Below, in pieces: positions 42,756-50,118 of a stretch of DNA of 64,000 bases. Position 1 is the stretch's first letter. Each line of letters starts with the position of its first letter. The position numbers were made by a program, and so were the translations under genes. The notes below the pieces were generated by a model that ran no database searches, was not told the origin of the DNA, and worked only from the letters and a program-made list of their open reading frames with translations. Source of the DNA: DASRAU01 sp035638075 (lineage in GTDB: Bacteria; Acidobacteriota; Polarisedimenticolia; Gp22-AA2); NCBI GenBank assembly GCA_035638075.1, contig DASRAU010000023.1, positions 1 through 64,000 on the forward strand, read 5' to 3'.

Positions 42756-43925
42756 ATGGCGGGGGGGAGCCGAGAGACCCGAAGGACGGAAGACCGGCGC
42801 TGGCTGCGCCTGGCCGTCGAGCTGGCGGAGCGCGGCCGTGGCCGCACCCGGCCGAACCCGATGGTGGGGGCGGTTCTCGTGAAGGAGGGCCGCGTCGTCG
42901 GGCGCGGCTGGCACGCGCGGGCCGGGTCGCCGCACGCCGAGGTGCGGGCGCTGCGCCAGGCCGGGCCCCAAGCGCGGGGCGCGCGACTGTACGTGAATCT
43001 CGAGCCGTGCTGCCACTTCGGCCGCACCCCGCCCTGCACCGACGCGATCCTGGCGGCGGGCGTGCGGGAGGTGATCGCCTGCATGCGCGATCCCGACCCG
43101 AGAGTGAATGGGCGTGGTTTTGCGGCCTTGAGGAAGGCGGGGGTGAGGGTGACAATGGGATCGCTGCGCAGCGAGGCGGAGAAGCTGAACGCCGCCTTCC
43201 TGCACCGCCAGCGCAGCGGTCTCCCGAGCGTCACGCTCAAGGCGGGCATGAGCCTGGACGGCCGCATCGCGACGCGCGCCGGCCGCTCCCAGTGGATCAC
43301 CTCGGCGTCGGCGCGGCGGGACGCGCGGCGCCTGCGGGCGGAACACGACGCTGTTCTCGTGGGCGTCGGGACGCTGCTCGCCGACGATCCGCGGCTGAGC
43401 GCTCCGGGGGCCAACGGCCACGCGCGCGCCATCGATCCGGTGCGGGTGGTGCTCGACAGCCGGCTGCGGACCCCCGCCGCGTCGCGGATCCTCAGGACCG
43501 CGGGCGGGCCGGTCCTCCTGGTGACGCGGCGGAACGCTTCGCCTTTGCGCCGGCGGCGGCTCGAGCGGGCCGGGGCGACGGTGGTCGAAGTGGCCGCGCG
43601 CGGCGGTCGGGTCGACCTGCGCGCGGCGCTGCGGGCGCTCGGACGTCGCGGCATCGCCTCGGTGCTCATCGAGGGAGGCGGAGAGGTGCTGGGCGCGGCG
43701 CTCGATCAGAAGGTCGGCGACCGGCTCGTGCTCTACGTCGCGCCGCGGCTTTTCGGAGGATCCGCGGCCCGGCCGGCGTTCGCCGGGCGTGGCGCGGCGC
43801 CGGTGGCCGGCGCGGCGCAGCTCGTGTCGCCCCGCTGGCGCCGGGTCGGCTCGGACTGGGTGGTTTCGGCGCGGCTGCGCCACAGCCCGCGCCGACCGGC
43901 GCGCCGGCTCGACGCCGAAGCGTGA
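42756..43925 (+). CDS. ribD: Bifunctional diaminohydroxyphosphoribosylaminopyrimidine deaminase / reductase
   Basis: A 389-residue enzyme of riboflavin synthesis. The N-terminal cytidine-deaminase-fold domain has zinc ligands in SPHAEVRAL (His near 60) and EPCCHFGRTPPC. The C-terminal reductase domain has TLKAGMSLDGRIATRAGRSQWIT, ADDPRLSAPG and IEGGGEVLGAAL. It carries out the second and third steps. ATG at 42756 starts after a GGGGAGATCGAGG stretch. It leads ribD-ribE-ribBA. Confidence 0.94.
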   Translation: MAGGSRETRRTEDRRWLRLAVELAERGRGRTRPNPMVGAVLVKEGRVVGRGWHARAGSPHAEVRALRQAGPQARGARLYVNLEPCCHFGRTPPCTDAILAAGVREVIACMRDPDPRVNGRGFAALRKAGVRVTMGSLRSEAEKLNAAFLHRQRSGLPSVTLKAGMSLDGRIATRAGRSQWITSASARRDARRLRAEHDAVLVGVGTLLADDPRLSAPGANGHARAIDPVRVVLDSRLRTPAASRILRTAGGPVLLVTRRNASPLRRRRLERAGATVVEVAARGGRVDLRAALRALGRRGIASVLIEGGGEVLGAALDQKVGDRLVLYVAPRLFGGSAARPAFAGRGAAPVAGAAQLVSPRWRRVGSDWVVSARLRHSPRRPARRLDAEA

Positions 43926-43942
43926 GAACGGGGCCAGAGGAC

Positions 43943-44542
43943 ATGTTCACCGGAATCGTGGAAGGACGGGGTCGGATCGAGGCGGCGGCCGAGGCGGGCG
44001 CGGAGCACCGCGTGCGCGTCGCCGTGCCGTTCTCCGATCCTCTGCCGCGCGGCGGCAGCGTCGCGGTGAACGGGGTCTGCTTGACCGTCGTCGCGTCCGG
44101 GGCCGGCTGGTTCGAGGCGGCGCTCGGGGACGAGACGCTGCGCCGCACGACACTCGCGGCGCTGCGCCCGGGGGACGAAGTGAATCTCGAGCGCCCGCTC
44201 CGCATGGGTGACCCGCTGGGCGGGCACCTCGTGCAGGGGCACGTGGACGGCGTGGTGCGCGTCCTCGAGCGGCGCGACGAAGGAGCGGGGGCGCGGCTGC
44301 GGCTGGCGCTGCCGGGGTCCCTCGCGCCGTTCGTCGTCGGGCAGGGCGCGGTCGCCCTCGACGGCGTGAGCCTCACGGTGGCGCAGCGCGCCTCCGACGC
44401 CTTCGAGGTGATGCTCATCCCGGAGACGCTGCGGGTCACGACGCTCGGGGCGCGCCGGGCGGGAGAGTCGGTGAACCTCGAGGTGGACCTGGTGGGGCGC
44501 TACGTGGTGGCGGCGATGGCGGGGCGGGAGGTGACGGCGTGA
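43943..44542 (+). CDS. ribE: Riboflavin synthase
   Basis: A 199-residue protein built of two homologous lumazine-binding halves. The first starts MFTGIVEGRGRI and has VNGVCLTVV and GGHLVQGHVDGV. The second has LDGVSLTVAQRA and NLEVDLVGRYV. It dismutates two lumazines into riboflavin. The usual partner gene ribH (lumazine synthase) is not next to it. The stop overlaps the ribBA GTG. Confidence 0.94.
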   Translation: MFTGIVEGRGRIEAAAEAGAEHRVRVAVPFSDPLPRGGSVAVNGVCLTVVASGAGWFEAALGDETLRRTTLAALRPGDEVNLERPLRMGDPLGGHLVQGHVDGVVRVLERRDEGAGARLRLALPGSLAPFVVGQGAVALDGVSLTVAQRASDAFEVMLIPETLRVTTLGARRAGESVNLEVDLVGRYVVAAMAGREVTA

Positions 44543-45855
44543 AGCGGCTTCGGTCGAAAGCAGGACAGGGGACGGCGCGTTCGGCGCGATCCGCGAACGG
44601 AAAGGTGCGATCGGTGCACGGGGCGGCACGGACCGCGACGCCGCGGCCGGCGGACGGCTATGCGACGGTGGAGGAGGCGATCGCCGACATCGCGGCCGGC
44701 CGCTTCGTCATCGTCGTGGACGACGAGGATCGCGAGAACGAAGGCGACCTCACCATGGCCGCCGAGAAGGTGACGCCCGAGGCGATCAACTTCATGGCCC
44801 GCTTCGGCCGCGGCCTGATCTGCATGCCGATGACCGAGGAGCGCCTGCGCGAGCTCGACATTCCCCTCATGGTGCAGAAGAACACGTCCCCCTACGGCAC
44901 GGCGTTCTGCGTGTCCATCGAGGCGCGCGACGAGGTGTCGACCGGGATCTCCGCAGCGGATCGGGCCCGCACCGTGCTCGCGGCCATCCATCCGAAGACG
45001 CGGCCGTCCGACCTGACGCGCCCGGGCCACACGTTCCCGCTGCGCGCGGCGAACGGCGGCGTCCTGAAGCGGGCGGGGCAGACCGAGGCGGCCATCGACC
45101 TGGCGCGGCTCGCGGGTCTCTACCCGGCCGGGGTGATCTGCGAAATCATGAACGAGGACGGCACCATGGCTCGCCAGCCCGACCTCGAGGCCTTCTCGGC
45201 GCGGCACGGCATCAAGCGCATCACCATCGCCGACCTCATCTCGTACCGCATGCGGCACGAGCGCCTGGTGCGCCGCGTGGCGCAGCCGTGGCTGCCGACG
45301 AAGTACGGGCGCTTCCGCCTGATGGCCTACCGCAGCGACATCGAGCACAAAACCCACCTCGCGCTCGTCCTCGGGCAGATCAAGCCGGGGGATCGCGTGC
45401 TGGTGCGGGTCCACTCGGAGTGCATCACCGGCGACGTCTTCGGGTCGATGCGCTGCGACTGCGGCCCGCAGCTGCAGCGGGCGATGGAGATCATCGCCGC
45501 CGAGGGCAAGGGCGTCATCGTCTACCTCCGGCAGGAGGGCCGCGGCATCGGGCTCCTGAACAAGCTGAAGGCGTACGAGCTGCAGGAAGAGGGCAAGGAC
45601 ACGGTCGAGGCGAACCACAAGCTCGGATTCAAGGCGGACATGCGCGACTACGGCATCGGCGCGCAGATCCTCCGCGACCTCGGCTGCTGCCGCATCCGGG
45701 TGCTGAGCAACAACCCGGGGAAGTTCACGGCGCTGCGCGGCTACGGCCTGGAGATCGTCGAGCGGGTGCCGCTCGAGGTCGCCCCCACCGAGACGTCGCG
45801 CCAGTACCTCAAGACGAAGAAGGAGAAGCTGGGTCACCTGCTGTCGCTCGTCTGA
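44539..45855 (+). CDS. ribBA: Bifunctional 3,4-dihydroxy-2-butanone-4-phosphate synthase / GTP cyclohydrolase II
   Basis: A 438-residue fusion making both riboflavin precursors. The RibB half has VDDEDRENEGDLTMAAEKVTPE and LTRPGHTFPL. The RibA half has zinc ligands in CITGDVFGSMRCDCGPQL and the catalytic YLRQEGRGIGLLNKL, then NNPGKFTALRGYGLEI. A basic N-terminal extension of about 35 residues (KRLRSKAGQGTARSARS...) precedes the RibB core and is unusual. GTG at 44539 overlaps ribE; a later start inside the extension is possible. Confidence 0.94.
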   Translation: MKRLRSKAGQGTARSARSANGKVRSVHGAARTATPRPADGYATVEEAIADIAAGRFVIVVDDEDRENEGDLTMAAEKVTPEAINFMARFGRGLICMPMTEERLRELDIPLMVQKNTSPYGTAFCVSIEARDEVSTGISAADRARTVLAAIHPKTRPSDLTRPGHTFPLRAANGGVLKRAGQTEAAIDLARLAGLYPAGVICEIMNEDGTMARQPDLEAFSARHGIKRITIADLISYRMRHERLVRRVAQPWLPTKYGRFRLMAYRSDIEHKTHLALVLGQIKPGDRVLVRVHSECITGDVFGSMRCDCGPQLQRAMEIIAAEGKGVIVYLRQEGRGIGLLNKLKAYELQEEGKDTVEANHKLGFKADMRDYGIGAQILRDLGCCRIRVLSNNPGKFTALRGYGLEIVERVPLEVAPTETSRQYLKTKKEKLGHLLSLV

Positions 45856-45880
45856 GCGCGGCGTCGATCCCCCTGGCACC

Positions 45881-47224
45881 ATGTTCGAAGCGCTGACCGG
45901 CCGCCTGCAGACCGTCTTCCGCACCCTGCGCGGGCACGGCCACCTCACCGAGGCCGAGCTGAAGGAGGGCCTGCGCGCGCTGCGGCTCGCCCTGCTCGAG
46001 GCGGACGTGCACGTGGACGTGGTGAAGACGATCATCGAGAACGTCCGCACCGCCGCGACCGACCAGGAGATCTTCAAGAGCCTCACGCCCGGGCAGCAGA
46101 TCATCAAGCTGGTGCGCGACCAGATGCTGGCGACCCTCGAGCAGGGAACCGAAGCCCGCCTGCGCGAGGGTCAGCCGCCCACGGTCGTGCTGATGACCGG
46201 GCTGCAGGGATCGGGGAAGACCACGACCACCGGCAAGCTGGCCCTGTGGCTCAAGGGGAAGGGGCGATCGCCTCTTCTCGTGGCGGCCGACGTGCAGCGT
46301 CCGGCGGCGGTCGATCAGCTCCAGGTGCTCGGGAAGAAGGTCGAGGTGCCGGTGATCACCGCGCCGCCGGGCGGCAGCGCTCTCGACGCGGCGAAGGCGG
46401 GGCTGCGCGAGGCGCGCCTCACGGGCCGGTCGCCGATCCTCGTCGACACCGCCGGCCGGCTGCACATCGACGACGAGTTGATGCAGGAGCTCACGGCGCT
46501 CAAGGAGCAGACGAAGCCGGCGGAGATCCTCTACGTCGCCGACGCCATGACCGGCCAGGACGCGGTCCGATCGGCCGCGGCGTTCCACGCCCGGCTCGGC
46601 GTCACCGGCGCCATCCTGACCAAGGCGGACGGCGACGCGCGCGGCGGCGCGGCGCTGTCGCTCAAGCACGTCACCGGCGTGCCCATCAAGTTCGTCGGCA
46701 TGGGGGAGCACCTCCCGGACCTCGAGGCCTTCGACCCGTCGCGGCTGGTGTCACGCCTCCTGGGCATGGGCGACGTGATTGGCCTCATCGAGAAGGCCGA
46801 GTCCGTGGTCACCGCCGAGGAGGCGGCCGAGACCGCCCGCAAGCTGAGGCGCAGCGAACTGACCTTCGACGATCTCGCCGACCAGATCGACCGCATGAAG
46901 CGCATGGGATCGCTCAAGCAGGTGATCGGCATGCTGCCGGGAGCGGCGGCGCTCGGCGCCGGGGACATCGACGAAGGGGCGCTGAAGCGCTCGCGGGCGA
47001 TCATCTCGTCGATGACCGCCGAGGAGCGCGGCGCGCCCCAGATCCTCGACGGCCGCCGGCGGCTGCGCATCGCGCGCGGCTCGGGCACCTCGGTCGCCGA
47101 GGTGAACCGCCTGGTGAAGCAGTTCAAGACCATGAAACGCATGATGAAAACGCTCGCGAACCAGGGGGGGCGGAGACCGAACCTCCGCAACCTCATGAAT
47201 TCGGGGCGTCCGTTTCCACGCTAG
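45881..47224 (+). CDS. ffh: Signal recognition particle protein Ffh (SRP54)
   Basis: A 447-residue SRP GTPase. The N domain (MFEALTGRLQTVFRTLRG) is followed by the G domain with Walker A GLQGSGKTTTTGKLA (from residue 107), the DVQRPAAVDQL motif, DTAGRLHIDDELMQEL and LTKADGDARGG. The Met-rich M domain (MKRMGSLKQVIGMLPG...FKTMKRMMKTLAN) binds 4.5S RNA and signal sequences. It is the first gene of ffh-rpsP-khpA-rimM-trmD-rplS, a widely conserved bacterial order. 4.5S RNA is not in this window. Confidence 0.97.
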   Translation: MFEALTGRLQTVFRTLRGHGHLTEAELKEGLRALRLALLEADVHVDVVKTIIENVRTAATDQEIFKSLTPGQQIIKLVRDQMLATLEQGTEARLREGQPPTVVLMTGLQGSGKTTTTGKLALWLKGKGRSPLLVAADVQRPAAVDQLQVLGKKVEVPVITAPPGGSALDAAKAGLREARLTGRSPILVDTAGRLHIDDELMQELTALKEQTKPAEILYVADAMTGQDAVRSAAAFHARLGVTGAILTKADGDARGGAALSLKHVTGVPIKFVGMGEHLPDLEAFDPSRLVSRLLGMGDVIGLIEKAESVVTAEEAAETARKLRRSELTFDDLADQIDRMKRMGSLKQVIGMLPGAAALGAGDIDEGALKRSRAIISSMTAEERGAPQILDGRRRLRIARGSGTSVAEVNRLVKQFKTMKRMMKTLANQGGRRPNLRNLMNSGRPFPR

Positions 47225-47232
47225 AGAAGACA

Positions 47233-47250
47233 GGGCGCTTCGAGGCGCCC
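47233..47250 (+). other. Hairpin just ahead of the rpsP ribosome site
   Basis: GGGCGC-TTCGAG-GCGCCC: perfect 6-base arms with a 6-base loop. It ends four bases before the AGGAGG region of rpsP. There is no U-tract, so it may tune translation or mark an RNA-processing site between ffh and rpsP. Confidence 0.4.
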
Positions 47251-47263
47251 GGAAGGAGGAGTG

Positions 47264-47515
47264 GTGCTGGCCATCAGGTTGTTCCGCGCGGGAAGCAAGA
47301 ACCGGCCTTTCTATCGCATCGTCGTTTCGGAGTCGGCGCGCACGCCCGGCTCGCGGGTGACCGCGCAGCTCGGCGTCTACGATCCGACCAAGAACCCCGA
47401 GGTCCTCAAGCTCGACGTGGCGAAGGCCGAGGAGTGGATCAAGAAGGGGGCGCACGCCTCCGACACGGTCCGATCGATCCTCGCGCGGGCGCGCACGGCG
47501 CAGGCGTCGGCGTGA
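47264..47515 (+). CDS. rpsP: 30S ribosomal protein S16
   Basis: An 83-residue S16 with the family pattern LAIRLFRAGSKNRPFYRIVVSESARTPGSRV...LGVYDP and a C-terminal WIKKGAHASDTVRSIL. The start is GTG: 47264 gives four bases between AGGAGG and the codon, whereas the GTG at 47261 leaves only one. S16 is an early 30S assembly protein. The khpA GTG overlaps its stop. Confidence 0.96.
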   Translation: MLAIRLFRAGSKNRPFYRIVVSESARTPGSRVTAQLGVYDPTKNPEVLKLDVAKAEEWIKKGAHASDTVRSILARARTAQASA

Positions 47516-47781
47516 GCGAGCGGGGAAACAGGAACGCCCCGGACATCGCCGGCTGGGTGAAGCAGGTGACGCAGCGTCTGGTGGACAAGCCGGACGAGGT
47601 GGAGGTGGACACGGTGCGGGAGGACGACGCCGACATCTTCGAGGTGCACGTCGCGCCGGACGAGATGGGGCGGGTGATCGGGCGTCAGGGACGCACGGTC
47701 CAGGCGATGCGGGCGCTGCTCGACGCGGCGGCCGAGAAGCACGATGCGGCCTACGAGCTTGAGATCCTCGACGAGGAGTGA
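47512..47781 (+). CDS. khpA: KH-domain RNA-binding protein KhpA
   Basis: An 89-residue single KH domain with the RNA-binding GxxG loop in MGRVIGRQGRTVQAMRALL (about residues 55-70). KhpA binds many transcripts, usually as a dimer or with KhpB. It lies between rpsP and rimM, its conserved place. It is slightly longer than usual, with a short basic N-terminus. GTG at 47512 overlaps rpsP. Confidence 0.92.
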   Translation: MSERGNRNAPDIAGWVKQVTQRLVDKPDEVEVDTVREDDADIFEVHVAPDEMGRVIGRQGRTVQAMRALLDAAAEKHDAAYELEILDEE

Positions 47782-47782
47782 G

Positions 47783-48340
47783 ATGACGGGCGCCGGGGCG
47801 CCCGTGGCCGCGCTGTGCGCGGTCGCGACCGGTCTGCGCCTGCGCGGCGCGGGGGGACGCCTGTCCGCGACCCTCGTCCCGGGCGGCATCGACCAGCTCG
47901 GCGGGCGGAGCGAGGTGATCGTCGGGCGGATCGGCGGCCCGCCGGGGCGGCGGCTCGAGATCGAGTCGGTGCAGACGTACGGCCGGCGGCTGGCGATCAA
48001 GTTCCGCGGCATCGACGACCCGAACGCGGCCGAGGCCCTGGTCGGGCTCGACCTGCTGCTGCCGGAGGACGGTCTGGCCGCGCTGCCGGAGGGCTCGTTC
48101 TACGTGCACGAGCTGGTCGGCATGCGGGCGCGCACGCGCGACGGGCGTGACCTCGGCACGGTGCGCCGCGTGGACGACACCGGCGCCGCCGCTCCGCTGC
48201 TCGTCGTGGCGCCGCGCCCGGACGCGCCCGAGGCCGAGGAGCTCCTCGTGCCGGCGGCGCAGTCGATCTGTGTCGCCATCGATCGCGACACCCGGACGAT
48301 CACCGTCGATCCTCCCGAGGGGCTGCTGGAGAACGCATGA
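47783..48340 (+). CDS. rimM: Ribosome maturation factor RimM
   Basis: A 185-residue protein that helps 30S head assembly and binds S19. The C-terminal PRC-barrel (SFYVHELVGMRARTRDGRDLGTVRRVDDTGAAAPLLVV) is clear. The N-terminal beta-barrel is divergent: the usual GKPHGLRGEV motif is reduced to ATGLRLRGAGGRL. Context between khpA and trmD supports the call. The trmD ATG overlaps its stop. Confidence 0.88.
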   Translation: MTGAGAPVAALCAVATGLRLRGAGGRLSATLVPGGIDQLGGRSEVIVGRIGGPPGRRLEIESVQTYGRRLAIKFRGIDDPNAAEALVGLDLLLPEDGLAALPEGSFYVHELVGMRARTRDGRDLGTVRRVDDTGAAAPLLVVAPRPDAPEAEELLVPAAQSICVAIDRDTRTITVDPPEGLLENA

Positions 48341-49056
48341 TCTTCGACGTCGTCACCGCCTTTCCCGGCATGGTCGAGGGGCCGATCGGCTTCAGCATCC
48401 TGAAGCGCGCCATCGAGGCCGGGATCGTCACGGTGCGGGTGCACGATCTGAGGGCCTTCACCGAGGACAAGCACCACAAGGTGGACGACGCCCCGTTCGG
48501 CGGCGGCGACGGCATGGTGCTCATGCCCGGTCCGCTGTTCGCCGCGGTCGAAGGCATCCGCCGCGATCACCCGGTGGCCCCGGGGCGCGATCGCACCGTG
48601 CTCTTCTGCCCGCAGGGGGCCACCTACGACCAGGAGGCGGCGCGCCGGCTCGCCGGGTACGATCGGCTCATCCTGCTCTGCGGCCGCTACAAGGGGGTGG
48701 ACGAGCGGGTGCGCGAGCACCTGGTGGACGAGACGATCTCCATCGGCGACTACGTCCTGACCGGCGGGGAGATCCCGGCGCTCGCGGTGATCGATTCGGT
48801 GACGCGCCTGAAGCCCGGGGCCCTGGGATTCGAGGAGGCGCCGCAGCGCGACTCGTTCTGGGCAGGCACGCTCGATCACCCGCACTACACGCGGCCGGCG
48901 GATTTCCGCGGCCACAAGGTGCCGGAGGTGCTGCTGTCGGGGGACCACGAGAGGATCGCCGCGTGGCGGCGGGAGGAGGCGCTCCGCAGGACCGCCGAGA
49001 GGCGGCCGGACCTGCTCGGGCGTGAGGGATCCGGCGACGCCGGGACGAAGCACTGA
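48337..49056 (+). CDS. trmD: tRNA (guanine-N1)-methyltransferase TrmD
   Basis: A 239-residue SPOUT methyltransferase that makes m1G37 next to the anticodon. Its trefoil-knot SAM site is seen in LILLCGRYKGVDERVREH and SIGDYVLTGGEIPALAVID; the N-terminus IFDVVTAFPGMVEGP and KVDDAPFGGGDGMVL are diagnostic. Length is normal. The gene end is 33 bases before rplS. Confidence 0.97.
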   Translation: MIFDVVTAFPGMVEGPIGFSILKRAIEAGIVTVRVHDLRAFTEDKHHKVDDAPFGGGDGMVLMPGPLFAAVEGIRRDHPVAPGRDRTVLFCPQGATYDQEAARRLAGYDRLILLCGRYKGVDERVREHLVDETISIGDYVLTGGEIPALAVIDSVTRLKPGALGFEEAPQRDSFWAGTLDHPHYTRPADFRGHKVPEVLLSGDHERIAAWRREEALRRTAERRPDLLGREGSGDAGTKH

Positions 49057-49089
49057 GGTTTTTCGAACACGAAGGAGAGCGAGGGAACC

Positions 49090-49443
49090 ATGGACGTCAT
49101 CAAGATGATCGAGGACAGGGAAATCAAGACCCAGCCGCCCGCCTTCCGGGTCGGGGATTCCGTGAAGGTGCACGTGAAGGTGCGCGAGGGGGAGAAGGAC
49201 CGCATCCAGATCTTCAATGGCCTCGTCATCGCCATGAAGGGTGGCAGCGTCGGCAGCACCTTCACGGTGCGCAAGGTCTCCGACGGCATCGGCGTGGAGC
49301 GGATTTTCCCGCTCTACTCGCCGGTCATCGGCAAGATCGAGGTCACCAAGCACGGCCGCGTGCGGCGCGCGAAGCTCTACTACCTGCGCTCGCGGAAGGG
49401 GAAAGCGGCGCGCATCGAAGAGCGCGGCGGCGACAAGCAGTAG
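49090..49443 (+). CDS. rplS: 50S ribosomal protein L19
   Basis: A 117-residue L19 with FRVGDSVKVHVKVREGEKDRIQIFNGLVIA, TVRKVSDGIGVERIFPLYSP and KLYYLRSRKGKAARI. It sits at the 30S-50S interface. AAGGAGAGCGAGG lies upstream of the ATG. rnhB starts six bases after its stop. Confidence 0.97.
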   Translation: MDVIKMIEDREIKTQPPAFRVGDSVKVHVKVREGEKDRIQIFNGLVIAMKGGSVGSTFTVRKVSDGIGVERIFPLYSPVIGKIEVTKHGRVRRAKLYYLRSRKGKAARIEERGGDKQ

Positions 49444-49449
49444 GAATCG

Positions 49450-50115
49450 ATGCGCGGTCCGGCGGCGGGACTGCGGCGGCTGAAGGACCTCCACGGGCGC
49501 GGCTACCGCGCCGTGGCCGGCGTGGACGAGGTCGGGCGGGGGTGCCTGGCGGGGCCCGTGGTGGCCGCCGCGGTCATCCTCGACGACGCGCAGCCGGTGC
49601 GCGGGCTGCGTGACTCGAAGCTCTTGACCGCCGCCGACCGGGAGCGGCTGGCCCTGCGCCTGCGCTCGCGGGCGCGGGCCGTCGGCGTCGGGGTGGCCGA
49701 CGAGCGGGAGATCGACGCCCTCAACATCCTGCGGGCCACCTTGCTGGCCATGCGCCGGGCCCTGGAGGCGCTCCGCGTCCGGCCCGATTACGTCATCGTG
49801 GACGCCCTCACCCTGCCCGGCCTGCCCATCCCCCAGGAGGGGGTGATCGGCGGGGACCGGACCTGCGCCCCCATCGCCGCCGCCTCCATCGTCGCCAAGG
49901 TCCACCGCGACGGTCTCATGCGCCGCCTGCACCAGTCGTGGCCCGCCTACGGCTTCGCATTACATAAAGGTTACGGGACGGATGCCCATCTGGAAGCCCT
50001 GCGAAAACATGGCGCATCACCCGTTCACCGCCTTACATTCCGGGGGGTGCGGCACCCGGACGAACTGACCGCTCTGCCCTTCCCTCGTCCGGAGGAAGCC
50101 GCCGAGGAGATCTGA
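49450..50115 (+). CDS. rnhB: Ribonuclease HII
   Basis: A 221-residue enzyme that removes single ribonucleotides and RNA from RNA-DNA hybrids. Active-site acidics are in AGVDEVGRGCLAGPVVAAAVIL (DE-G-R-G motif) and in YVIVDALTLP; AAASIVAKVHRDGLM and YGFALHKGYGTDAH complete the family core. rnhB after rplS is a common order. The TPR gene starts four bases after its stop. Confidence 0.95.
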   Translation: MRGPAAGLRRLKDLHGRGYRAVAGVDEVGRGCLAGPVVAAAVILDDAQPVRGLRDSKLLTAADRERLALRLRSRARAVGVGVADEREIDALNILRATLLAMRRALEALRVRPDYVIVDALTLPGLPIPQEGVIGGDRTCAPIAAASIVAKVHRDGLMRRLHQSWPAYGFALHKGYGTDAHLEALRKHGASPVHRLTFRGVRHPDELTALPFPRPEEAAEEI

Positions 50116-50118
50116 GGC

